From: Thermoanaerobaculia bacterium
Lineage (GTDB): Bacteria > Acidobacteriota > Thermoanaerobaculia > Multivoradales > JAHEKO01
Reading direction: 5' to 3'
Assembly: GCA_947259195.1 (NCBI GenBank)
Contig: CAMYLC010000054.1
Span: 16,622-80,621 of the forward strand
Length of the DNA stretch: 64,000 nucleotides
A model generated the notes under the pieces. The model had not been told where the DNA came from, did no database searches, and was given only the letters and a program-made list of their open reading frames with translations. A program made the translations under genes and the position numbers. Below are positions 39,444-48,775 of the stretch, in pieces; positions within the stretch are counted from its first letter, which is position 1; each line of letters opens with the position of its first letter.

Positions 39444-41219
39444 CTACGGCAGCCGTTTCTTCAGGCTCCCCATCCAGTAGTCCAACTCTGGCAGGTCGGC
39501 CAGACGAGACGTCGAAAGATACAGTCCGACGTAGACAATCAGGGCGATGATCGCCTTGAGCAGCACGGGTAGCGGTTTCATCAGCATCAGCATCAGGACC
39601 ACAGGCACGACGGCAGCCGTGGCCGTTGCCAACATCCTGACAGCCGACCGGACCGGTAGTCGAATGCCGAACTGCTGTCGGTCCAACGCTACCAACAACC
39701 TCCTCAGCTCGAACAGGGCGCCCACTGAAGCTCCAATGGCCAACCCCACCGCACCCATGAAGAGCTCACGCCCTCCGGCCGCAGGACCAGCTACTCGACT
39801 GACGGGCACGCGGTCGAGCCAGACCATCGAAACCCCGCCCACAAGGGCCGAAAGGACTACCCGCTCAACCGCCACGCGAGCCGGCGTCTTGGTCTGTCCA
39901 AGCGCGTAGAAAACATTGTTGAGAAGCCGGGACGTGCTGCTGGCAAGCAGGCCCAGACTGTAGGCTGCCAATACCAGGTACACCAGCCAATTGTCCTGAA
40001 TGCCGAAGCTCCCTCGGCGAAAGAGCCCGCCGACGAAATAGAAACCCAGAAAGAAGTAGCCGACTACCGTCGGAACGGTGAGAAAGGCCATCTGCCGGAT
40101 CGAGGCGTCGAGCCGCCGGCTCAGGCCGGCCTGCTCCGCCGGCGCAGTTCGCAGGGACAACTCGGGCAGCTCGGCCGCTGCGACCGAGACACCAAACAGA
40201 GAAATGGGCAGCAGATACAGCATCTGGGCCCATCCCAGAGCGGCGATCGCGCCGGGAACCAGAAACGAAGCCAGCACCAGATCGAGATACCCCGACAACT
40301 GAACGGCACCTCGGCCCGCAGCCAGGGGGCCAAAGGCTCCCAGAGCTTTGGTGACGCCTTCGACTCGCGTCGAGAAGACAAGTCGAAAGCCTCTCAGGAG
40401 TCGAAAAACGAGCGGTAGCTGCACTGCAAGCTGGAGCACTCCCCCGACCAGGGCGCCAACGCAGGCAGCGATGAGCAACCGACTCCGAAAGGCGGTCTCC
40501 TGTAGGGCACCCTCGGCTGGACTCCCCCACACCTGCCAGCCGGCATAGGCCGCCAGCCAAAGGGCCAGGATGATCGAGATATTCCACAGAACGGGCGCGA
40601 AATAGGCCAGGAAGAACCTGCGGTGGCTATTGAGAACACCCAGGGTCCAGGCCGACAAGACGAGGACGGCCGTCATCGGAAAGACGATCCGCACCGCCGT
40701 CACGGCCAGAGAATAGCGATCCACCTCGGCCAAACCCTTCGCCACCCGTGCCGCATCCCCCAGATAGCCGGGAGCGAGGATTGCTACGATGGGCTCAGCG
40801 AAGACGACTCCCAGCAGAGCCACCGTCGATGCAACGGCCATCAAAAGGCCCAGAATCGCACCGGCGAATCTCCCGGCCGCCTCCTCCTTGCCGGCACCGA
40901 CCAGCCGTGAGTAGATCGGAATGAACGAGGCGGAGAGAGTTTGTTCGCCAAGCAGGTTCTGCAGCAGGTTCGGCCCGCGCAAGGCGATTCGAAAGACATC
41001 GGCGTGGGGCCCGGCGCCAAAGAAGAAGGCCAACACCGATTCGCGGAGAAAGCCGAAGGCTCGGCTCGACAGAATCCCGAGAGCCACCCGGCTCGCATCA
41101 CCTGAAGCACTCTTCGGCGCCGCGCGAGAAGCACCGACGCGACTTCCGTCCGGCAAGGAGCTCTCGTCGGCCAGGTCTTCTCCTTCGAGTCTGGAGTCGG
41201 GTTCGGGCTCGTCGCTCAT
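39444..41219 (-). CDS. murJ: Lipid II flippase MurJ
   Basis: Integral membrane MOP-superfamily protein that moves lipid II across the inner membrane, 591 residues and about 14 helices. SSRAFGFLRESVLAFFFGAGPHADVFRIA, PNLLQNLLGEQTLSASFIP and VLNSHRRFFLAYFAP are diagnostic. Before the first helix is an acidic 45-residue N-terminal tail from the ATG at 41217-41219. First gene of the seven-gene run ending with the Nramp-like transporter, divergent from the FmdB-type gene. Confidence 0.93.
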   Translation of the reverse strand: MSDEPEPDSRLEGEDLADESSLPDGSRVGASRAAPKSASGDASRVALGILSSRAFGFLRESVLAFFFGAGPHADVFRIALRGPNLLQNLLGEQTLSASFIPIYSRLVGAGKEEAAGRFAGAILGLLMAVASTVALLGVVFAEPIVAILAPGYLGDAARVAKGLAEVDRYSLAVTAVRIVFPMTAVLVLSAWTLGVLNSHRRFFLAYFAPVLWNISIILALWLAAYAGWQVWGSPAEGALQETAFRSRLLIAACVGALVGGVLQLAVQLPLVFRLLRGFRLVFSTRVEGVTKALGAFGPLAAGRGAVQLSGYLDLVLASFLVPGAIAALGWAQMLYLLPISLFGVSVAAAELPELSLRTAPAEQAGLSRRLDASIRQMAFLTVPTVVGYFFLGFYFVGGLFRRGSFGIQDNWLVYLVLAAYSLGLLASSTSRLLNNVFYALGQTKTPARVAVERVVLSALVGGVSMVWLDRVPVSRVAGPAAGGRELFMGAVGLAIGASVGALFELRRLLVALDRQQFGIRLPVRSAVRMLATATAAVVPVVLMLMLMKPLPVLLKAIIALIVYVGLYLSTSRLADLPELDYWMGSLKKRLP

Positions 41220-41388
41220 GTCGTCTTCCTGTCCAGCTGATTCTATGTTCCCGCCCACGGCCGACAAGTGACCGACACGACTTGTGTCCCCAAAGACCTG
41301 AGATGTGTTAGATAATTCATCTGGTACGCGGCTGTCTTCGACCGCTGACGCCACCATATCCCAGAGACTCGAGCAAAGTCCTTCCAAG

Positions 41389-41886
41389 ATGCCTATCTAC
41401 GAGTTCTACTGCAGCCACTGTCACACACTGTTCAATTTCTACGTCGCGACCATCGACACGCAGACCAGCCCGGCCTGTCCGCGCTGCGATAGGCCGGAGC
41501 TGGAGAGGCGCCCAGCACGGTTTGCGATGCTGAAGCACCATGGCGAGGAGGAGCCCGACCCATTCGGCGACCTCGACGACGAACGCCTGGCCGGGGTCAT
41601 GAGCTCGATGATGGAAGAGATGGGTCAGATCGGAGGCGACGAGGATCCCCGCAAGGTGGCAAGTCTGTTCCGTCGATTCAGTGAGTCTGCTGGCCTCGAG
41701 CCGGGGCCCCGCATGGAAGAGATGATGGCGAGAATGGAGGCTGGCGAGGATCTCGATCAGCTGGAGGAAGAGTTGGAGGGCGAGCTCGAAGGAGACGACT
41801 CGCTCGAGGAGTTCTTCCGCTTCCGCAAGACCAGCCGCTACGCCGCCCGCCGCCCGAGAGTCGACGACACTCTCTACTTCCTGTGA
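41389..41886 (+). CDS. FmdB-type zinc ribbon protein
   Basis: A 165-residue protein with an N-terminal zinc ribbon: PIYEFYCSHCHTLFNF supplies Cys8 and Cys11, and SPACPRCDR supplies the second pair, as in FmdB/CxxC_CxxC regulators. The rest is very acidic and Met/Glu-rich (LDQLEEELEGELEGDD), which is longer than standalone zinc ribbons. The ATG at 41389 directly precedes the conserved motif. Function unknown; possibly a transcription- or assembly-related adaptor. Confidence 0.85.
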   Translation: MPIYEFYCSHCHTLFNFYVATIDTQTSPACPRCDRPELERRPARFAMLKHHGEEEPDPFGDLDDERLAGVMSSMMEEMGQIGGDEDPRKVASLFRRFSESAGLEPGPRMEEMMARMEAGEDLDQLEEELEGELEGDDSLEEFFRFRKTSRYAARRPRVDDTLYFL

Positions 41887-41935
41887 CTCTCCATGCAAGA
41901 GCGCCGACCGCTGCGCCTGGTATCCTTCGCGGATC

Positions 41936-42787
41936 ATGGAAGAGCAACTGCAGGCCCTGGGGGCGGCGCTCGACGATCTCGGATCCGGCTCGCTAGCGGT
42001 CGTCACCGGAGCCGGGATCAGCCAGGCCAGCGGCATTCCGACGTTTCGAGGCACCGACCCGGAGGCGATCTGGCGACAGAGCGACCTGTCTCTGGCGACC
42101 TTCGACTACTTTTGCCGCGACCCGGTCGGTCAATGGCAGTGGTACCTCCACCGGTTCGAGGCTGTGGCCGCGGCAAAGCCCAACCCAGCACACTTCGCGT
42201 TGGTCGATCTGGAGACCTGGCACACACAACGGAGTGGTTCCTTCTGCCTCGTGACGCAGAACATCGACACCCTCCACGAGGCCGCCGGCAGCTCCAGGAT
42301 GATCAAGATCCATGGCACCTCCGACCGAGTCAGGTGCTCCAGGGTCGGTTGCCGATTCGGCTCTCCCAGAGGCTCCCTGGCCGCGACCGACGTTCGATTC
42401 GGGGACTTCGTCGCCAGTCCCTGCAAACAGAACCTGCCGACGTGCCCCGAGTGCTCTTCGATACTTCGAGCCCACGTCCTGTTCTTCGACGAATACTACG
42501 GAGAGCATCAGGATTACAAGTTCTCCGAGGCCGAAGAGGTAGCTCAGACCGCCGATTTGATGCTCTTCATCGGTACCTCGTTCTCTGTCGGAATCACCGA
42601 CATCTTCCTTCGTGCAGGTATCCTCAATCGAATTCCGATCTTCTCCATCGACCCGGGGGGAAATCGCTCGTCTCCATGGCCCGATCTGCAGATCCTGCCA
42701 TCACCGGCTGAGGAGCTACTCCCCGAAGTTTGTCGTCGCCTCCATGCCCACAGCGAATCGACCGCAACGGCCGATCCGAGCCATTGA
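41936..42787 (+). CDS. Sirtuin-family NAD-dependent protein deacylase
   Basis: A 283-residue SIR2 protein: NAD loop VVTGAGISQASGIPTFRG, LVTQNIDTLHEAAG, catalytic His in KIHGTSDRVRC, and zinc Cys pairs C-x4-C (RCSRVGC) and C-x2-C (TCPECSS). LFFDEYYGEHQDY follows where many sirtuins have VVxFGE, marking a divergent subgroup with unknown acyl preference. Its 3' end is followed closely by the HAD nucleotidase gene. Confidence 0.9.
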   Translation: MEEQLQALGAALDDLGSGSLAVVTGAGISQASGIPTFRGTDPEAIWRQSDLSLATFDYFCRDPVGQWQWYLHRFEAVAAAKPNPAHFALVDLETWHTQRSGSFCLVTQNIDTLHEAAGSSRMIKIHGTSDRVRCSRVGCRFGSPRGSLAATDVRFGDFVASPCKQNLPTCPECSSILRAHVLFFDEYYGEHQDYKFSEAEEVAQTADLMLFIGTSFSVGITDIFLRAGILNRIPIFSIDPGGNRSSPWPDLQILPSPAEELLPEVCRRLHAHSESTATADPSH

Positions 42788-42834
42788 TCTTCGAAGGCCG
42801 CCAACCGCAACCCGATACTCAGAGACCACGCTCC

Positions 42835-44373
42835 TTGACCTCTCAGAAGACCTCACTGTCGCACCGTTTGTCCAATGGACTCTGGCCAGAGCTCGCCGAG
42901 CGCCTGGCCGCTGCGTTGCCGAAGTATGGAGAGCCGCCACCGGAACGCCAGATTTTCGTCAACCGGACGCTCAGAATGGAGAGCATCCAATTCGTCGGAT
43001 TCGACCTCGATTGGACGCTGGCCGACTATCGGCGGCTTCCTCTCGAGAAGCTCACCTTCGAGTTGGCTGTTGACCGGCTGATCGAGGAGAACAACTATCC
43101 CGAGGCGATTCGAAACTGCAGCTTCAGGCCCGATTTTCCCCGCCGCGGACTCCTCATCGACAAGGAGTCGGGAACCGTGCTGCGCATGAGCCGCCACCGC
43201 TTCGTCAACCTGGCCTACCAGGGTAGACAGCGTCTCGACCGCCATCAACTCAAGCAGCTCTATCGCTACGAACCGGTGCAACCGGCGAGCGACCGCTTCT
43301 ACCACGTCGACAGTCTCTTCGAGCTTCCCGAAGCCAACCTCTACGCCGAGCTCATCGAGCTCACCAAGGATCAACACGAGACTCGTCTGCCTACGCCGCG
43401 CAAGATCTTCGACGATCTGCGGCAAGCGATCGATTGGGTGCACGCACACGGCTCGCTCAAGCAGCGAGTGGTGGCTGACCTGCCCCGGTATCTGCACCGC
43501 GATCCGGACCTGGGTCTGGCCCTGGCGCGCCTGGCACTTGGCGGGCGCCGGCTGTTCCTGCTGACCAATTCAGACTGGGCCTACGCCGAAGCGATCTCGT
43601 CCTACCTGCTCGACGACCTTCTGCCTGGCGTAGACAGCTGGCAGGAGTTCTTCGATCTGGTCGTCGTAGAAGCAGGAAAGCCTGAGTTCTTCAGCCGCAG
43701 GCAACCGTTCAGACAGCTCGCGAACGGAGGGGAGGTCGTCGCCGAGGTCGATACCCCCGAGTGGCTCGGCACCTACCAGGGCGGCTGCTTGGAAGGCCTG
43801 ATGGGGCTGATCGGCGGCCCCGGAGAGAGCGTCCTCTACGTCGGTGACCACATCTACGGCGACATTGTTTCCTCGAAGCTCGAATCCACCTGGAGGACGA
43901 CTCTGATCGTTCGCGAGTTGGAAGAGGAAATCCGCCAGCGCGCAGACCTCGCAGCACGCCTCGATGAGGGCATTGCACTGCGACATCGTCTGGCACAACT
44001 GGGTCACCAGATGGATCACCTTCGTGATCTCCTCGCTGTTACCGAGGGCTCTTTACGCCCTCCCAAGGCCGGTACCGACTCGCCCGGGCAGATCAACGAC
44101 CGTCTGCAGTCGGTCACTGCTGAGCATCGGCAGCTATTGGGCCGTGAAGCCCGCTGGTCGGGAAAGCTCGATACCAGCTTCAATCCATACTGGGGACCTT
44201 TCTTCAAACAAGGCACCAGCAAGACTCGCTTCGCCAGTCAACTGGAGACCTACGCCTGCCTGTACACTTCGCGAGTGAGCAACTTCGCCTACTACGGCAG
44301 CAACCGCTACTTTCGAGTCCCCTGGGATCCGATGATGCATGAGCTGGACCTGGGACCCGAGGCCGAGATCTAG
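42835..44373 (+). CDS. HAD-superfamily 5'-nucleotidase (NT5C2-like)
   Basis: About 512 residues of the HAD-IG purine 5'-nucleotidase family. Motif I is GFDLDWTLADY (nucleophile Asp, acid Asp), motif II LLTNSDWAYAE, motif III Lys in VVEAGKPEFF, and motif IV LYVGDHIYGDIVSSK. A long helical segment (about residues 395-450) follows, as in the eukaryotic cytosolic enzymes. The start is unsure: the frame is open from 42730, overlapping the sirtuin gene; TTG at 42835 avoids overlap, TTG at 42868 is another choice. No clear ribosome binding site was found for any. Confidence 0.85.
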   Translation: MTSQKTSLSHRLSNGLWPELAERLAAALPKYGEPPPERQIFVNRTLRMESIQFVGFDLDWTLADYRRLPLEKLTFELAVDRLIEENNYPEAIRNCSFRPDFPRRGLLIDKESGTVLRMSRHRFVNLAYQGRQRLDRHQLKQLYRYEPVQPASDRFYHVDSLFELPEANLYAELIELTKDQHETRLPTPRKIFDDLRQAIDWVHAHGSLKQRVVADLPRYLHRDPDLGLALARLALGGRRLFLLTNSDWAYAEAISSYLLDDLLPGVDSWQEFFDLVVVEAGKPEFFSRRQPFRQLANGGEVVAEVDTPEWLGTYQGGCLEGLMGLIGGPGESVLYVGDHIYGDIVSSKLESTWRTTLIVRELEEEIRQRADLAARLDEGIALRHRLAQLGHQMDHLRDLLAVTEGSLRPPKAGTDSPGQINDRLQSVTAEHRQLLGREARWSGKLDTSFNPYWGPFFKQGTSKTRFASQLETYACLYTSRVSNFAYYGSNRYFRVPWDPMMHELDLGPEAEI

Positions 44374-44388
44374 AACTGGGGGACAACC

Positions 44389-45210
44389 GTGAAGAGCCTG
44401 AAGGGCAAGACGCTTTTCATCACCGGCGCAAGCCGAGGAATCGGCAAGGCGATCGCCATGCGAGCAGCCACTGACGGGGCCAACATCGCGGTGGTGTCGA
44501 AGACGGTAGAGCCGCATCCACAGCTCCCTGGGACCATTCACACGGCGGCGGCTGAAATCGAGGCGGCGGGGGGCAAGGCCCTGGCCATTCAGACGGACAT
44601 TCGCTCCGAGACCCAAGTCGAAGCCGCGGTCGACCAGACGGTGAGAACCTTCGGCGGAATCGACATCCTGGTCAACAATGCCAGCGCCATCTTCCTCAGA
44701 GGCACACTCGAGACCCCGATGAAGCGCTTCGATCTCATGTGGGAGGTCAACGCGCGGGGAACCTTCCTCTGTTCCCAGAAGTGTCTGCCCCATCTTGGCC
44801 GGGCCGCCAATCCCCACATTCTGGTCTTGTCCCCGCCGCTGGACATGCAGGCTCGCTGGTTCGAGCAGCACTGCGCCTACACGATGTCCAAGTTCGGCAT
44901 GAGCATGTGCGTCCTGGGGCTGGCGGCAGAATTCGAGGACCAGGGCGTCGCGGTCAACGCTCTGTGGCCCAAGACGGTGATCGACACTGCTGCATTGCGT
45001 ATGCTCGAGGGAGTCATACCCCGAGAGGGGACACGACATCCGGAGATCGTCGCCGACGCCGCTCATGAGATCTTGACGCAGGTTAGCCGGAAATGCAGTG
45101 GCAACTTCTTTGTTGACGAAGATGTCTTGCGCGCAGCTGGAGTCAGCGACTTCGAAGCCTATCGCGTCGATCCCGACCAGCCTCTCCTGGCCGATCTCTT
45201 CATCGCGTAG
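44389..45210 (+). CDS. Short-chain dehydrogenase, HSDL2-like
   Basis: A 273-residue Rossmann oxidoreductase. NADP loop ITGASRGIGKAIA, LVNNASAIFLRGTLETP, catalytic Ser in LVLSPPLDM and YTMSK (Tyr, Lys). The sequence layout (KTVEPHPQLPGTIHTAAAEI and PHILVLSPPLDM) resembles bacterial relatives of hydroxysteroid dehydrogenase-like protein 2, usually tied to fatty-acid metabolism; substrate unknown. GTG start with GGGGGAC upstream, 15 bases after the nucleotidase. Confidence 0.88.
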   Translation: MKSLKGKTLFITGASRGIGKAIAMRAATDGANIAVVSKTVEPHPQLPGTIHTAAAEIEAAGGKALAIQTDIRSETQVEAAVDQTVRTFGGIDILVNNASAIFLRGTLETPMKRFDLMWEVNARGTFLCSQKCLPHLGRAANPHILVLSPPLDMQARWFEQHCAYTMSKFGMSMCVLGLAAEFEDQGVAVNALWPKTVIDTAALRMLEGVIPREGTRHPEIVADAAHEILTQVSRKCSGNFFVDEDVLRAAGVSDFEAYRVDPDQPLLADLFIA

Positions 45211-45268
45211 GATGCTCCACAGCCTGGGGTCTCAAAACCTCTACACTTGCCTGGAAGGAGGGTCTGGC

Positions 45269-45889
45269 ATGACTTCGTCTTTCGATCGCGAATCCGCATG
45301 GCACCTGGTCGAATCGAATGTCCAAGCGACCGGTCTTCGACGCCACATGCTGGCGGTAGAGGCCGCCATGCGCTGGTACGCCACCCGTCTCGAAGAGGAC
45401 CCCGACCAGTGGGGCCTCGCGGGACTGCTGCATGACTTCGACTGGGAGATCCACCCTACCCTAGAAGACCATCCTGCCAGGGGCATCCCCATCCTGAGAG
45501 AGGCCGGCTGTCCAGAAGAGGTACTTCAGGCGATTGCGTCGCACAATACGGCTGGAACCGGCGTCGAACGACAGCACCGCATGGACTTTGCACTCTTGGC
45601 CTGCGACGAGATTACCGGCCTGATCATCGCCGCAGCGCTGATTCGGCCCAGCAAGGACTTGCGGGAGGTCAAACTCAAGTCGGTCAAGAAGCGGTGGAAA
45701 GAAAGAAGCTTCGCCGCAGGTGTCGATCGTGAAGAGGTCGACCTGGCAACCAGCGACTTCAGTCGAGTTTGCTTCAACGGCGAGCTTGAGCTGTGGCAGC
45801 ACGCCGGTAACGTTCTCGCAGCCATGCAGGGCGCTGCTGCTGCACTCGAGTTGGACGGCCGTCTGGCCAGTCCACCTGACCCTAGTTGA
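45269..45889 (+). CDS. HD-domain hydrolase
   Basis: A 206-residue metal-dependent phosphohydrolase of the HD superfamily: first His in TGLRRHMLAVEAAM, the HD pair in AGLLHDFDWEI, a later His in IASHNTAGTG and Asp in LLACDEITGLI. Commonly such proteins act on nucleotides but the substrate is unknown. AAGGAGG 9 bases before the ATG at 45269 fixes the start. A possible -10 (TACACT, 45242-45247) lies just upstream. Its stop codon overlaps the convergent gene's stop by 8 bases. Confidence 0.88.
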   Translation: MTSSFDRESAWHLVESNVQATGLRRHMLAVEAAMRWYATRLEEDPDQWGLAGLLHDFDWEIHPTLEDHPARGIPILREAGCPEEVLQAIASHNTAGTGVERQHRMDFALLACDEITGLIIAAALIRPSKDLREVKLKSVKKRWKERSFAAGVDREEVDLATSDFSRVCFNGELELWQHAGNVLAAMQGAAAALELDGRLASPPDPS

Positions 45890-46667
45890 TCGCGCCGTCT
45901 GAACCGGCGACCTTGATATTCCGGAGCTCGACCGTGGAGACCTTCTCCATGGTAGCTACGAATTCGGGACTGATCATCTCAACAGTGAGCCCGTCGCCAG
46001 CGGCACCCCAGTTCTCCTGATCGAAGAAGAGCAGGCCGCCGATCCGACGGAAGTTGTAGAGTTTCCTGAACCTGAGGCCTCCGGGCGAACCCACAAAGCT
46101 GTAGGCGAACTGTTCGAGGCGAGCCGTTGCCGGATCGAACCAGTAGAGGAACTCGTCCCCGGCATCGGTGCTCGTTCCAGGTACGAAGGTCACTTTCACT
46201 TTCTGCAAATCGCGCCCTGACCACTTCTCGGGACCGAGATCCTCTTTCAGCACGCTGTCGTCGTTGAGGCGGTACGGCAGGAAACAGAAGTACACCCGCG
46301 CCATCGCCCAGTCACGAAGAGCCGCATCGCTTTCAGGCGAAACAGACATCTCCCTATCGTCTTGCCAATGCAGGACGCGATCGTTGCCGACCAACGCCTC
46401 GCGAACACCTCCACGGTAGGGTCCCCTGACGCGGTACTCGTAGCGTCCCGCCTGGACGGCCGCCGAGACCTCATAGCAGCCAGGCTTCGAGCACACTTCG
46501 AGGCTGGTCCGATTGTCAAGATAGCGGTCGCCCCCATGGTATTCGATGGCGCGATCGACAACGTCGAGTCGCGCGCTCCCGACCTGCGCAGACTCGGCGA
46601 GCTCCCACCCCTGCAACACGCTCGCGAACACGCACAGACCTGCCACGACTAGCCCTTTTCCGCTCAT
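45882..46667 (-). CDS. Secreted DUF6503-like protein
   Basis: A 261-residue exported protein: signal peptide VVAGLCVFASVLQGWELAESA, then VVDRAIEYHGGDRYLDNRTS, YEYRVRGPYRG and RVYFCFLPYRLNDDS. This layout, with a His-Gly-Gly near the mature N-terminus and a lipoprotein-sorting-like beta sheet (LYWFDPATARLEQFAY), resembles DUF6503 proteins of Bacteroidetes and Acidobacteria. Function unknown; may bind a lipid or small ligand. Divergent from the acyl-CoA synthetase gene. Confidence 0.7.
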   Translation of the reverse strand: MSGKGLVVAGLCVFASVLQGWELAESAQVGSARLDVVDRAIEYHGGDRYLDNRTSLEVCSKPGCYEVSAAVQAGRYEYRVRGPYRGGVREALVGNDRVLHWQDDREMSVSPESDAALRDWAMARVYFCFLPYRLNDDSVLKEDLGPEKWSGRDLQKVKVTFVPGTSTDAGDEFLYWFDPATARLEQFAYSFVGSPGGLRFRKLYNFRRIGGLLFFDQENWGAAGDGLTVEMISPEFVATMEKVSTVELRNIKVAGSDGAIN

Positions 46668-46732
46668 CTGAGGATGCTACACCATGACCTGCTGGCGTCC
46701 CTGTCGTAGACTTGCCGACAGCGAGGTGAGAA

Positions 46733-48673
46733 ATGTCCGATTTCGTCTGGCACCCAGCTCCTGAGCTCGTCGCGCAGGCCAACGTGACCCACCTGATGCG
46801 AAGTCACGGGATCTCGGATGTCGAAACTCTGATGCAGCGATCGATCGATGAGCAGGAGTGGTTCTGGGGAGCCATCGTCGACGATCTTGGGATCGAGTTC
46901 GAGACCCCGTTCACTGCCGTCCGAGACACTTCGAAGGGCATCCCCTGGACCGAATGGTACGTCGGCGGAAAGTTGAACCTGACCCAGAACTGCCTATCGC
47001 GAGCCTCGAGCAATGCAGACGGGGACCGGGCCTGCCTGGTAGCCGAACACGAGGACGGTACCCTACGGAGCTATTCGTATCGCCAATTCACAGAGCTGGT
47101 GAACAGGTGTGCCGCCTCCTTGCGGGCACTCGGGATCACCAAGGGCGACCGGGTCGGCGCCTATATGCCGATGACCGCCGAAGTCGCCATCCAGATGTTC
47201 GCCACCATCCAGATCGGTGCCATCTTCATTCCGATCTTCAGTGGCTTTGCACCTGCCGCTGTCGCCGAGCGGCTCAACGACGCGGGAGCTCGGATTCTGT
47301 TCACCGCCGCAGGCTCGGCGCGGCGCGGCAAGCCCTTGCTCATCAAGCCACAAGCTGACGAGGCGGTGGCCGCGGTGCCGACTCTCGAAAAGGTCGTCGT
47401 GCTCAGGAGGGGCGCGAATGCACTGCCTTGGAATGGCGACTTGGACCTCGATTGGGAGGCCTTTCTCGAGCTCGGCACGGGCCATTCAGCCGAACCGGAG
47501 TTCGTGGATTCGATGGCTCCGGCATTGATTCTCTACACCTCGGGAACGACTGGGCGGCCCAAAGGGACCGTTCACAGCCATGCTGGCAGTCTTGTTCAGA
47601 TCGCCAAGGAGGTCGGCTACGCCTTCGATATGAAGCCTGCCGATCACTTCTTCTGGCTGACGGATATCGGCTGGATGATGGGGCCCTGGATGCTGATCGG
47701 TGGCCTGTTTCATCACGCCACCGTCTACCTCTACGAGGGGGCGATCGACTGGCCAGGGCCCGGCCGCCTCTGGGAGATGGTGCAGAGCCACCAGATTTCG
47801 ACTCTAGGAATCTCGCCCACCGCGATTCGACTTCTTCAGCGCGCGGGTGACGCGGTTCCAGCCAGCCACAATCTGAAGAGCCTGCGCATCCTCGGATCCA
47901 CTGGCGAACCCTGGGACGAAGACTCGTGGACCTGGTTCTTCGAGACCATCGGGCAGAAACGATGCCCCATAATCAACATCTCTGGCGGCACGGACCTCAT
48001 CGGCTGCTTTCTGTCACCGTTGCCGGTGCAGTCGCAGAAACCCTGCAGTTTGGTCGGACCCGGCTTGGGAATGGCGGTCGACGTCTGGAACGAGAACGGA
48101 ACACCGATTCGAGAGCAAGTCGGGTATCTGGTCGCCACCGAACCGGCGCCTTCGATGACTCGGGGACTTTGGCGAGACTCAGAGCGCTACCTGGAGGCGT
48201 ACTGGTCGACCTGGAACGATATTTGGAACCACGGCGATTGGGCAATCATCGACGAGGACGGTCAATGGTTCCTCCGTGGCAGGGCCGATGACACCCTCAA
48301 CGTGGCGGGCAAGCGCCTCGGACCGGCCGAGATCGAGGGCATCCTGATCGAGACCGGGATGGTCAGCGAGGCCGCCGCCATAGGGGTACCTCATGACCTC
48401 AAGGGCGAGAGCATCGTCTGCTTCGTCGTCCTCCGCCCGCCACATCAACCGTCGGAGCCGATGACGCAAAGACTCATCGACGTCGTTGCCAGACGTCTGG
48501 GCAAGCTCGGACGCCCCGAGCGGGTGGTGTATGTCGAGGATCTCCCGAAGACCCGTAGCGCCAAGATATTGCGCCGGCTGATCCGATCCAAGTACCTGGG
48601 AAGAGAGGACCTCGGAGATCTCTCGTCCCTCCAGAATCCCGAGGCTCTCGGGGCCATCCGTCCTGAACGTTGA
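46733..48673 (+). CDS. Acetyl/acyl-CoA synthetase (AMP-forming)
   Basis: A 646-residue ANL-superfamily ligase making acyl-CoA via an acyl-adenylate. P-loop LYTSGTTGRPKGTVHSH, NISGGTDLIGCFLS in place of the usual Y-G-x-T-E motif, GRADDTLNVAGKRLGPAEIE hinge and the C-terminal PKTRSAKILRR with the catalytic Lys. SGGTD followed by a Phe is reminiscent of acetoacetyl-CoA synthetases, while the overall length resembles acetyl-CoA synthetase, so the acid used is uncertain. GAGGTGA precedes the ATG. Confidence 0.88.
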   Translation: MSDFVWHPAPELVAQANVTHLMRSHGISDVETLMQRSIDEQEWFWGAIVDDLGIEFETPFTAVRDTSKGIPWTEWYVGGKLNLTQNCLSRASSNADGDRACLVAEHEDGTLRSYSYRQFTELVNRCAASLRALGITKGDRVGAYMPMTAEVAIQMFATIQIGAIFIPIFSGFAPAAVAERLNDAGARILFTAAGSARRGKPLLIKPQADEAVAAVPTLEKVVVLRRGANALPWNGDLDLDWEAFLELGTGHSAEPEFVDSMAPALILYTSGTTGRPKGTVHSHAGSLVQIAKEVGYAFDMKPADHFFWLTDIGWMMGPWMLIGGLFHHATVYLYEGAIDWPGPGRLWEMVQSHQISTLGISPTAIRLLQRAGDAVPASHNLKSLRILGSTGEPWDEDSWTWFFETIGQKRCPIINISGGTDLIGCFLSPLPVQSQKPCSLVGPGLGMAVDVWNENGTPIREQVGYLVATEPAPSMTRGLWRDSERYLEAYWSTWNDIWNHGDWAIIDEDGQWFLRGRADDTLNVAGKRLGPAEIEGILIETGMVSEAAAIGVPHDLKGESIVCFVVLRPPHQPSEPMTQRLIDVVARRLGKLGRPERVVYVEDLPKTRSAKILRRLIRSKYLGREDLGDLSSLQNPEALGAIRPER

Positions 48674-48775
48674 GACGAGCCCGGTCTATCTGTTCCCGAA
48701 ACGCTCGGTTGTGATAGGGTTTCGCGGTCGTAGCCGTCGCCCCCCACACCCCTACTCGATAAGCCTGGCAGTCGC

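Noticed and set aside
42730..42834. N-terminal extension of the HAD nucleotidase
   Set aside because: Would overlap the sirtuin coding end by 58 bases and adds no conserved residues.
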